64,000 bases of DNA from NCBI RefSeq assembly GCF_022427965.1, contig NZ_JAKTTI010000004.1, positions 108,033 to 172,032 of the forward strand. Reading direction: 5' to 3'. Below the pieces are notes generated by a model. The model saw only the letters and a list, made by a program, of their open reading frames with translations. It did not search any database and was not told the origin of the DNA. The position numbers were made by a program, and so were the translations under genes. The stretch is from Fredinandcohnia quinoae. GTDB lineage: Bacteria; Bacillota; Bacilli; Bacillales; Bacillaceae_L. Of the stretch, positions 56,984 to 64,000 are shown one piece after another; position 1 is the first letter of the stretch, and each line of letters starts with the position of its first letter.

Positions 56984-57034
56984 TTGGCAAGGTCTCCCCT
57001 CAAGATTGTAGGGAGGTTGGAAACCCCAACCCCC

Positions 57035-58327
57035 TTATAGCCCTAATCTTTCAAAAATCATATCCACGTGCTTGATGTGGTAACGATAGTCAAAGCAATC
57101 ATTAATTTGTTCGTGAGTTAAACGGCTTGTAATGCTATCTTCCCCTTCGATCAACTCGCGGAATGGCACTTGTCTTTCCCACGCTTCCATCGCCTTCGGT
57201 TGCACGGTGTCATATGCCTCCTCTCTCGTCATACCAGAGTCAATTAGAGCTAATAACACCCGTTGTGAATAAATCAATCCCAGTGTTCTGTCCATATTTC
57301 TCTTCATATTTTCCGGAAAAACAGTTAAGTTTTTCACGATGTTCCCGAACCGATTTAACATATAGTTTAAGGCAATAGTCGCATCTGGAAGGATAATTCG
57401 TTCCGCTGATGAATGTGAAATATCACGCTCATGCCAAAGTGGAACATTCTCATAAGCAGTCATCATGTAGCCACGAATAACTCGAGCTAAGCCTGTCATA
57501 TTCTCAGACCCAATTGGATTACGTTTATGTGGCATCGCAGACGACCCCTTTTGACCCTTTGCAAAAAACTCCTCTACTTCTCTTGTCTCACTCTTTTGTA
57601 ATCCACGAACCTCAACTGCAAATTTCTCGATTGATGTCGCAATAAGTGCAAGTGTTGACATGTAATCCGCATGACGATCACGTTGTAATGTTTGGGTTGA
57701 AATTGGTGCAGGTGTGATTCCAAGCTTTTCACATACATAGCTTTCAACAAACGGGTCAATATTTGCGTATGTACCAACCGCTCCCGAAATTTTCCCGAAC
57801 TGTACTCCACTTGCAGCATTTTTAAAGCGTTCTAGATTGCGCTTCATTTCTTCATGCCATAAGGCAAGCTTCAAACCAAATGTAGTCGGCTCTGCATGTA
57901 CGCCATGTGTACGCCCCATCATGACGGTATACTTATGCTCCTTTGCCTTATCAGCTAAAATCTCGATAAATCTTTCGATGTCCTTTTGTAAAATATCATT
58001 TGCTTGTTTTAGTAAATAAGATAATGCTGTATCCACCACATCTGTTGATGTTAAACCGTAGTGAACCCATTTCCTTTCCTCACCTAAAGTTTCAGAAACT
58101 GCACGAGTAAACGCAACAACATCATGCCTTGTTTCTTCTTCTATTTCCTTAATTCTAGTAACATCAAATGATGCATTTTTTCGAATTAGTTCAACATCTT
58201 CTTTCGGAATATCGCCTAACTCAGCCCATGCCTCACACGCTAAAATTTCCACCTCTAACCAAGCCTTAAAGCGGTTTTCCTCCGTCCAAATAGCTCCCAT
58301 TTCCTCTCTTGTATACCGTTCAATCAT
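57035..58327 (-). CDS. purB: Adenylosuccinate lyase
   Basis: 430 residues. ARSl/fumarase fold: [77 protein letters not shown], signature [40 protein letters not shown]. Splits SAICAR and adenylosuccinate. Adjacent to purK (no gap). Confidence 0.97.
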   Translation of the reverse strand: MIERYTREEMGAIWTEENRFKAWLEVEILACEAWAELGDIPKEDVELIRKNASFDVTRIKEIEEETRHDVVAFTRAVSETLGEERKWVHYGLTSTDVVDTALSYLLKQANDILQKDIERFIEILADKAKEHKYTVMMGRTHGVHAEPTTFGLKLALWHEEMKRNLERFKNAASGVQFGKISGAVGTYANIDPFVESYVCEKLGITPAPISTQTLQRDRHADYMSTLALIATSIEKFAVEVRGLQKSETREVEEFFAKGQKGSSAMPHKRNPIGSENMTGLARVIRGYMMTAYENVPLWHERDISHSSAERIILPDATIALNYMLNRFGNIVKNLTVFPENMKRNMDRTLGLIYSQRVLLALIDSGMTREEAYDTVQPKAMEAWERQVPFRELIEGEDSITSRLTHEQINDCFDYRYHIKHVDMIFERLGL

Positions 58328-59473
58328 TTAATTAGCCTCCAACTTATTATTAAAAATTCGGATTGATTCTGATTTTTTTAATGCCTCTTCGATAGTATCT
58401 CCCAAAAAGGTAATATGCCCCATTTTCCGTTTAAATTTGGCCTCTTTTTTCCCGTATAAATGGATTTTTGCACATCCAAATGAAGAGATATCTTCTAAAA
58501 GGTGGTGTAAATGTTCACCCAATACATTCGTCATTACTACCGGCTTTAATAAAGTTGTATCACCTAGTGGCAAATTGCAAACCGAACGAATATGCTGTTC
58601 AAATTGAGATGTTTCACATGCATCAATTGTATAATGACCTGAATTATGTGGTCGCGGCGCTAATTCGTTAATAAAAATATCCCCATTTTTAGTTACAAAC
58701 ATTTCAACTGCAAGTGTCCCAACAAGTTCAAATCCTTTTGCAAGCTTCATTGCCATTTCTCTAGCATTCTCTTCTATTTCAGTTGATATCCTTGCAGGCA
58801 CGATTGATTGATGGAGAATATTTCCAATATGAATATTTTCTGATACCGGAAATGTCTTTACATCACCACTTGAATTTCTGGTAACGATGACTGAGATTTC
58901 TTTTTCAAACGGAATCCATCCTTCTAAAATACAAGTTCCTTGATCAAATAAGGGTAATGCCTCTTCAATATTTCCCTGATGTTTCAGAACAATCTGCCCT
59001 TTGCCATCATAACCACCCCTGCATGTTTTCAAGACGGAAGGCATCCCAATTAATTGAATAGCTTCAACTAATTCTTGCTCATTATTTACGATTTCAAAGG
59101 GTGCGACTTTGAGACCCATTTTTTGAATTGCACTTTTTTCCGTACCACGATCCTGTGTTATTTTTAATAATTGACTCCCTTGGGGTAAGTTCGCATTCCA
59201 TTCAAGCCATGTTAACGTTTCATAATCAATATTTTCAAATTCATAGGTAATAACATCACTTATACTTGCAAGCTTCTTAATTGCTTCTAAATCATCATAG
59301 CTTGCAGTAATTTCAATATCTGCAACCTGGCCACAAGGTGAATTTGGTGTTGGATCTAAAACAGCAATATTAAAGCCCATTTCTCTTGCTGAAAGTGCCA
59401 TCATGCGTCCAAGCTGCCCGCCACCAATAATTCCAATTGTCTGTCCAGGTAAAATATGACTAGTTAAGCTCAT
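58328..59473 (-). CDS. purK: N5-carboxyaminoimidazole ribonucleotide synthase
   Basis: 381 residues, ATP-grasp: [91 protein letters not shown]. Carboxylates AIR with bicarbonate. The ATG lies inside the purE 3' end (14-base overlap). Confidence 0.96.
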   Translation of the reverse strand: MSLTSHILPGQTIGIIGGGQLGRMMALSAREMGFNIAVLDPTPNSPCGQVADIEITASYDDLEAIKKLASISDVITYEFENIDYETLTWLEWNANLPQGSQLLKITQDRGTEKSAIQKMGLKVAPFEIVNNEQELVEAIQLIGMPSVLKTCRGGYDGKGQIVLKHQGNIEEALPLFDQGTCILEGWIPFEKEISVIVTRNSSGDVKTFPVSENIHIGNILHQSIVPARISTEIEENAREMAMKLAKGFELVGTLAVEMFVTKNGDIFINELAPRPHNSGHYTIDACETSQFEQHIRSVCNLPLGDTTLLKPVVMTNVLGEHLHHLLEDISSFGCAKIHLYGKKEAKFKRKMGHITFLGDTIEEALKKSESIRIFNNKLEAN

Positions 59474-59948
59474 CGCTGCTCTCCAATACGGTAGATTTCA
59501 ATTGTTCTCTTCTTTGTTCAAGTGCTGCATTCCACTCCGGATGAGAGATACCTAATATAGAAGCTGCTAATAACCCTGCATTGATAGCCCCAGCTTTCCC
59601 AATCGCCACTGTTGCGACCGGAACTCCCCCAGGCATTTGAACAATTGACAGTAATGAATCCAATCCATTTAACGTCTTTGATTGTACCGGTACACCTATT
59701 ACAGGTATTGTTGTTTTTGCCGCCACCATACCTGGTAAATGTGCTGCACCACCAGCACCCGCAATAATCACCTTCAAACCTCTATCTTTCGCATTTTCCG
59801 CATATTCAAACATTACATCAGGAGTTCGATGTGCTGAGACAACTCTTTTCTCATAAGGGATCCCAATTTCATCTAAAATACCACATGACTCCTTCATCGT
59901 TTCCCAATCTGAAGTACTCCCCATAATCACACCAACAAGTGGTTCCAT
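59460..59948 (-). CDS. purE: N5-carboxyaminoimidazole ribonucleotide mutase
   Basis: 162 residues, class I Pur[92 protein letters not shown]. First gene of the purEKBCSQLFMNHD operon, behind a riboswitch-controlled leader; AGGAGGATATT precedes the ATG. Confidence 0.97.
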   Translation of the reverse strand: MEPLVGVIMGSTSDWETMKESCGILDEIGIPYEKRVVSAHRTPDVMFEYAENAKDRGLKVIIAGAGGAAHLPGMVAAKTTIPVIGVPVQSKTLNGLDSLLSIVQMPGGVPVATVAIGKAGAINAGLLAASILGISHPEWNAALEQRREQLKSTVLESSDELN

Positions 59949-59974
59949 AATATCCTCCTATGATTTGTTCAAAT

Positions 59975-60029
59975 TAAAAAAGACCAGATAGAACTGTTTT
60001 CCCATAAAAGGAAAGCAATTCTACCTGGA
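59975..60029 (-). terminator. Riboswitch-controlled terminator before purE
   Basis: Minus strand: CCAGGTAGAATTG...TTTTCC pairs with GGAAAACAGTTCTATCTGG, then TCTTTTTT. The segment GACCAGATA in the stem is repeated upstream (60049-60060), which could form the alternative (anti-terminator) pairing. Guanine binding should favour this terminator. Confidence 0.88.
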
Positions 60030-60075
60030 CATGTAGGCACACCTAAATAAGACCAGATAAAAACAATTACTCTCC

Positions 60076-60144
60076 CTCATAGTCCAATAATTTACGGTTA
60101 TCGGGTAGAAACTTATGGGCCATATTCCCAAGATTATATGAGGT
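60076..60144 (-). promoter_or_regulatory. Guanine riboswitch aptamer
   Basis: On the minus strand the purine-aptamer landmarks occur in order: P1 strand CCTCATA, TATAATC, GGAATATGGCCC, AGTTTCTACC, ACCGTAAAT, and GGACTATGAGG closing P1. The specificity base in GACTATG is C, as in guanine/hypoxanthine sensors (U would mean adenine). It controls the purE terminator. Confidence 0.95.
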
Positions 60145-60167
60145 AAATCAACTATTAATTAAGTTTA

Positions 60168-60196
60168 TCTTAACAACGCTATGTATCAATTGTCAA
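60168..60196 (-). promoter_or_regulatory. Vegetative promoter of the purine operon
   Basis: -35 TTGACA (60191-60196), 17-base spacer, -10 TAAGAT (60168-60173) on the minus strand, about 25 bases upstream of the aptamer. Confidence 0.75.
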
Positions 60197-60201
60197 CTAT
60201 A

Positions 60202-60240
60202 ATCGAACAATTCTATAAATGTATATTTTAATGTTCGTAT
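60202..60240. promoter_or_regulatory. PurR operator (paired PurBoxes)
   Basis: CGAACAAT (60204-60211) and, inverted, ATGTTCG (60231-60237; CGAACAT on the other strand) within AT-rich arms. This is the divergent CGAACAWT pair known as the PurR site of Bacillus, here just upstream of the -35 of purE and against the stop of the NETI gene. Confidence 0.8.
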
Positions 60241-60241
60241 T

Positions 60242-60439
60242 TTACTCTAATCTTCCTTCAAAGATGATTCTCCTACCACAAGGTTCCACTTCAATTCTCC
60301 CATTTCGATTTACTTCTTGGAAGATAGGTTCCTCCATTCTTCGTGTCGGGGCATAGCCTTCAGTCTTCATTCGTTCTAAACATTGATCAATCGTTTCATT
60401 TTCTTCAACTGTAAATTTCTGTTTATTTGGTTTCTTCAT
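60242..60439 (-). CDS. yebG: NETI-motif protein (YebG type)
   Basis: 65 residues: [36 protein letters not shown] with the NETI motif at ~15, ending [13 protein letters not shown] small conserved protein of unknown function, found next to the DUF2179 gene and upstream of purE in many bacilli. Its start overlaps the stop of the next gene by four bases. Confidence 0.92.
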   Translation of the reverse strand: MKKPNKQKFTVEENETIDQCLERMKTEGYAPTRRMEEPIFQEVNRNGRIEVEPCGRRIIFEGRLE

Positions 60440-60978
60440 ACCTTCAATTTTCCTTTCCTAACAGACTTCACCCAGAATCCACCATGTATTGTCTTTGGCT
60501 CATATGCAATGATAAATGCTTTTGGGTCAATCTCTTGGATTGTTTGATATAATCGTAATTCATATTTTCGTGGTGTTAAAATTTGCATCGACTGACGGTC
60601 ACCTTCTCGTCCTTGCGCTAGCCATGTTGTCACACCATATCCTTTTTCCCGGAGCAGCCTTGGCAAATCCTTGTCATATTCTTTTGTTATAACATTGACC
60701 GTAATATATCCAAGTGCCAGCTTTTCCTCAATTTTCATCCCGACAATAACACCAAGGCCATAACCTAGCGCATATGCAATTAAATTCTGGATCTGATCTA
60801 GGTTATCCAAGACAAGTCCAAGCCCAATTACATAAATAACTACCTCAATCGTACTAATAAATGCTGCTAAATATCGCTGCCCTTTCATTGTTAAAATCAT
60901 TCGAATCGTAAAAAATGAAACATAGACTATATTAATCACCAAGATAATTAGTACCATAACAATACCATTCTCTAACAA
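60436..60978 (-). CDS. yebE: DUF2179 membrane protein (YebE type)
   Basis: 180 residues. Two or three N-terminal membrane segments ([40 protein letters not shown]), then [20 protein letters not shown] and a cytosolic DUF2179 domain ([27 protein letters not shown]). Conserved upstream of pur genes; DUF2179 domains bind small ligands in some proteins, but nothing specific is known here. Confidence 0.92.
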   Translation of the reverse strand: MLENGIVMVLIILVINIVYVSFFTIRMILTMKGQRYLAAFISTIEVVIYVIGLGLVLDNLDQIQNLIAYALGYGLGVIVGMKIEEKLALGYITVNVITKEYDKDLPRLLREKGYGVTTWLAQGREGDRQSMQILTPRKYELRLYQTIQEIDPKAFIIAYEPKTIHGGFWVKSVRKGKLKV

Positions 60979-61095
60979 AGTAAATCCTCCTATCTATGTC
61001 ACTTCTATTAGCTTTCCAAAATAAAGATTTTACTAAACATGTACCCGATTTAATAGAAGGTTAATCAACATTATGTTTTGAATATTCCAGTAGGC

Positions 61096-61122
61096 ACTTT
61101 TTTTTCTAAAGCCCATATAATA
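61096..61122 (+). promoter_or_regulatory. Sigma-K-like promoter
   Basis: -35 element AC (61096-61097, in GGCAC), 16-base spacer and -10 CATATAATA (61114-61122), matching the consensus CATANNNTA of mother-cell sigma-K promoters. It stands 24 bases before the Hsp20-type gene. Confidence 0.5.
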
Positions 61123-61145
61123 AGCAATTATAGGAGGTTGTAAAA

Positions 61146-61580
61146 GTGAGAATGGATCAATTTAAAAACATTACTGAATGGAAAAATCAATGGGATCAAT
61201 TTTTTGGAGAAGAATTTTGGAATAACTTTGAACCGTATTTTGATAATTCCAAATCCCAACTTAATATCTATCAAGCCGAAAACGAACTTTTAGTTGTACT
61301 AAGCCTACCTGGTTTGGCTCGAGTAGATGATGTTGATATATATGTACAATATCAAACACTTTCAGTAAAAGGGAAGATTAATTTGAACTTTAAAGGTTAT
61401 GAAATTATTCAAGAAGGGATTATTCAAGGGAAGATTGAACGTGAGATTCAATTGCCTTTTGCTGTTCGAGAAGATCGAATCGATGCCAGCTACAAAAGAG
61501 GACTATTGATCATCCATCTTCACAAATTAATACCAGACGAAACCAGAAAGAAAATAACAGTCAAGGATGAGGACAGATAG
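61146..61580 (+). CDS. Hsp20/alpha-crystallin-type protein, probable spore protein
   Basis: 144 residues; GTG start at 61146 with AGGAGG eight bases before it. N-terminus Trp/Phe/Asp-rich (ITEWKNQWDQFFGEEFWNNF), then an alpha-crystallin domain: LNIYQAENELLVVLSLPGLA, VDIYVQYQTLSVKGKINLNF, REIQLPFAVREDRIDASYKR GLLIIHLHKL. The domain lacks the terminal IXI of chaperones. GerT/CotP-like spore proteins look like this, and the sigma-K-like promoter agrees. The spore role is inferred. Confidence 0.8.
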   Translation: MRMDQFKNITEWKNQWDQFFGEEFWNNFEPYFDNSKSQLNIYQAENELLVVLSLPGLARVDDVDIYVQYQTLSVKGKINLNFKGYEIIQEGIIQGKIEREIQLPFAVREDRIDASYKRGLLIIHLHKLIPDETRKKITVKDEDR

Positions 61581-61602
61581 CCCATCCAATAAAGATGGGC
61601 TT
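61579..61602 (+). terminator. Terminator of the Hsp20-type gene
   Basis: AGCCCATC/GATGGGCT with an eight-base AATAAA loop and T-rich end; the stem begins at the stop codon. Confidence 0.8.
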
Positions 61603-61648
61603 AACTTATTTTGCTTGTGTTGACCACTTAAAAGATGTAAAACAGAGC

Positions 61649-62587
61649 TTATCTTAACCATTTTGTTTCTCCAATTGTTAATACTGACAACATATCTTTA
61701 GATAAGCCGACTCTATTCCATTCCTTTATTAACCGTTCAAGAGCCTCTGGTCCAGTATCATCAGCAAGACGGTACGCTCCATAATGCATTGGTATGAAGG
61801 TTTTTCCATTTAACTCTTTGAATGCCTTTATCGCATCCTCTGGATTAATATGTGAATCCTTCATAAACCACTCCGGTTCATATGCACCAATCGGCATTAA
61901 GACAATGTCTATTTTATATTTCTCACCTATCTCTTTGAATCCTCTAAAATAACCCGTATCACCTACAAAATAAATACTTTGCTTCGATGATTCCTCTTCA
62001 ATCATCCAACCACCCCAATGAGAGGTATTTGTATCTAATAAACTTCTTCGTGTCCAATGCTGTGCTGGTACGAAAGTCAGTTTTAACCCTTCGAATGTAA
62101 AGCTCTCCCACCATTTTGCTTCCACTACATTTTCATATCCCCTTCGTGTAAAAGCGGATTTCAATCCAATTGGTACATAAAATGTTGGGTTTCCGATTAG
62201 CTTTTTGATCGTTGGAAAATCAAGGTGGTCATAATGACCATGGGAAATACAAACTATATCGATTTTTGGGAGATCTTGTAACGCAATACCTGGAGCAGTC
62301 ATTCTTTTTTGAATGCCCATTCTCTGTGCCCATACAGGGTCAGTTAAAATATTGATCCCATTCAATTGTATGAGAAAGGTCGAGTGTCCAACCCATGTAA
62401 TCGAAGGTTCTTGCCGATTACTCCGTAATTGATTGATATCTTTTGCATCATGTTGTGGAATTTGTATTGTAAGATCTTTCTTTTTGGAACGTCGCTCTTT
62501 TGACCAGCGAAGCATGTCTTTGATGCTTTTGAGATTATTGATTTCATCGTAGTTGAAGTATCTTGTTTTACCATTTTTATTTTTCAT
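61649..62587 (-). CDS. MBL-fold metallohydrolase (NAPE-PLD-like)
   Basis: 312 residues from the ATG at 62587 (GGGGGAAG ten bases upstream; the frame continues to 62638 without a ribosome site). Metallo-beta-lactamase fold: SITWVGHSTFLIQLNGINIL TDPVWA, metal motif ISHGHYDHLDFPT, VPAQHWTRRSLLDTN, YFVGDTGYFRGF, and MPIGAYEPEWFM..HINPEDA, FIPMHYGAY. This is the pattern of NAPE-PLD/UlaG-like hydrolases; the substrate is not known. Alone, without operon. Confidence 0.9.
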   Translation of the reverse strand: MKNKNGKTRYFNYDEINNLKSIKDMLRWSKERRSKKKDLTIQIPQHDAKDINQLRSNRQEPSITWVGHSTFLIQLNGINILTDPVWAQRMGIQKRMTAPGIALQDLPKIDIVCISHGHYDHLDFPTIKKLIGNPTFYVPIGLKSAFTRRGYENVVEAKWWESFTFEGLKLTFVPAQHWTRRSLLDTNTSHWGGWMIEEESSKQSIYFVGDTGYFRGFKEIGEKYKIDIVLMPIGAYEPEWFMKDSHINPEDAIKAFKELNGKTFIPMHYGAYRLADDTGPEALERLIKEWNRVGLSKDMLSVLTIGETKWLR

Positions 62588-62689
62588 TATACTTGTACTT
62601 CCCCCATACATAAGTTTGTTTGGTTCTGTATTGTGCATTTACTTTCGGTATCGATGCATTACTGGTTATGGTGGTGCTTTTTATTCTGC

Positions 62690-63710
62690 TAACGTGCATA
62701 TGATCTTGCTAGCGCACATATGTTTATTTTTCTGTTCATATGTTGGAATTAACGAGTATATTATCATTTTATCGTACATTTATCCAGAATATCGTGCATA
62801 TTAGGAATTTTAGGTTAGGTACATACTGTGGAAGTTTATTTGAAATCAATATTTAAGCAGAAAGCATATACTTATATAGATGATTTACTTTAGTTGGAGC
62901 ACAAAGTGCCATATTTTATATGTAAACAGGTTTTTTAAAGCACGGAATGTTAACTTTTGCTGGTTGGGTTTGGTGATGTACTTATGTAGCGAATCTTAAC
63001 TTATGTTAGGTGGTTATCCTCTAGGTGGGTGGGTCTTCGTTAACGTGCATTTATTTTGGCTATCGTGCATATAATTTTGCTAAAGCGCATAAATTTTGAT
63101 TTCCGTGCATTTCTTCTAATGTACGAGCATATCAACTTTTTATCGTGCATTTATCCGAAATATCGTGCATATCGGGTGTTTTAGTCTAACCACATACTCT
63201 GAAAATAGATCTGAAACCAATATTTTAGCGGAATACATACACTTCTATCCGTGATCTACTTCAGTTTGAAGTAAAAGCACCTTATTTTCATCCTAAAACA
63301 GGTTTTTTAAAGCACGGAAAGTTAACTTTTGCTGGTTGGGTTTGGTGCGGTACTTATGTAGCGAATCTTAACTTTTGTTGGGTGGTTATCCTCTGAGTGG
63401 GTGGATCTTCGTTAACGTGCATTTATTTTTGCTATCGTGCATATATTTTTGCTAAAGCGCATAAATTTTGATTTCCGTGCATTTCTTCTAATGTACGAGC
63501 ATATCAACTTTTTATCGTGCATTTATCCAAAATATCGTGCATATCGGGTAAATTAGACTTGTTACATATCCTGAAAATTGATATGAATCCAATAGTTTAG
63601 TGGAATACATACACTTCTACCCGTGACTTACTTCAATCTAAAGCGAAAATACCTTGTTTTTAAACTATAATATGGTTTTTAAAGCACGAAGTTAACTTTT
63701 CTCTTTTAAG
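62690..63710. repeat. Three copies of a ~360-bp repeat carrying 20-bp arrays, beside the rRNA operon
   Basis: Copies begin at 62690, 63041 and 63413 (periods 351 and 372). Each has an array of exact 20-base units (six, seven and seven units; consensus TATCGTGCAT plus ten variable bases), followed by ~230 conserved bases with cagtttgaag-like, acaggttttttaaagcacgg, gttaacttttgctggttggg and ttatgtagcgaatcttaact. The third copy lacks the last part and ends near 63700. No credible coding frame; the stretch has no gene. Confidence 0.92.
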
Positions 63711-63750
63711 ACTATCTACTTACTCCACCAAAAACCAATTTAAATGAACG

Positions 63751-63783
63751 CAAAAAAAAGACCAGCACTCAACTGGTCTTTTA
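63751..63783 (-). terminator. Terminator of the rRNA operon
   Basis: AAGACCAGTTGAG/TGCTGGTCTT-type stem followed by seven or eight T on the minus strand, right after 5S rRNA. Confidence 0.9.
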
Positions 63784-63786
63784 CTT

Positions 63787-63903
<117 letters not shown>

Positions 63904-63963
63904 TATTTGAAGAAATTTCATTCCTTCAAAACTAGATAACATTCGCATTCATTCAAACATTTT

Positions 63964-64000
<37 letters not shown>

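Noticed and set aside
62553..62804. 83-codon plus-strand frame before the MBL gene
   Set aside because: It overlaps the MBL start region and the first 20-bp array and has no ribosome site or family.
63904..63963. tRNA gene between 23S and 5S rRNA
   Set aside because: The 60-base spacer is too short and has no cloverleaf or GTTCRANNC motif.

Overview
The window comes from a low-GC, endospore-forming member of the Bacillaceae or a close relative. The grounds are the gene order purEKBCSQLFMNHD - yerA - yerB - yerC - pcrB - pcrA - ligA - camS - gatCAB - dagK - rlmCD, which is the Bacillus subtilis purE-to-yefA neighbourhood; AGGAGG-type ribosome sites; a guanine riboswitch with PurBoxes before purE; and a sigma-K-like promoter before an Hsp20-type gene. 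I do not name a species. Nearly every gene is on the minus strand, so operons read from high to low coordinates.

1-21.6 kb is an accessory island after a partial tRNA-dihydrouridine synthase gene. At its head (21.3-16.9 kb) is an operon encoding a DcrB/DUF1795-like protein, a VgrG-like spike, a pentapeptide-repeat protein, a small unassigned protein and a DUF4280 PAAR-like protein. It leads into an 1809-residue effector that joins a second VgrG-like N-terminus, a hydrophobic/Lys-Ala linker, a DUF6531/RHS barrel and a GIY-YIG nuclease tip. From 11.4 kb down to 1.4 kb lies a graveyard and store of cassettes: an LRR gene, eight immunity-type genes (SUKH, Imm26-like, DUF5713, DUF4303, ankyrin and others), one large orphan RHS-AHH nuclease module, detached toxin tails, and at least six short fragments of the same RHS core. 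Shared hairpins built on ACATATGT follow several immunity genes, and a 123-bp 3' module occurs twice. Several reading frames are broken by single-base changes in homopolymers. No sheath, tube, baseplate or secretion ATPase is present, so the delivery route of this Gram-positive VgrG-PAAR-Rhs system is open.

22-36.4 kb is mostly chromosomal: a CotQ-like flavoenzyme, rlmCD, dagK, a GNAT acetyltransferase, an ECF sigma/anti-sigma operon with two membrane proteins, gatCAB, a thioredoxin-like gene, a HesB-like gene and pruA. 36.5-46.6 kb holds camS-ligA-pcrA-pcrB, yerC, yerB, a yerA-type deaminase and a small DUF2892 gene. 46.6-60.2 kb is the complete purine operon for PRPP to IMP, controlled by PurBoxes plus a guanine riboswitch/terminator. 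Upstream are yebG- and yebE-type genes, an Hsp20-type gene and an MBL-fold hydrolase. The window ends with three copies of a ~360-bp repeat, then 5S rRNA and the 3' end of 23S rRNA.

A separate theme is the presence of tandem arrays with an exact 20-nt period at three unrelated places: 34.25 kb; 47.96-48.47 kb inside the pur operon, as 40-bp dimers; and 62.7-63.55 kb beside the rRNA operon. Their sequences differ but their architecture is the same.
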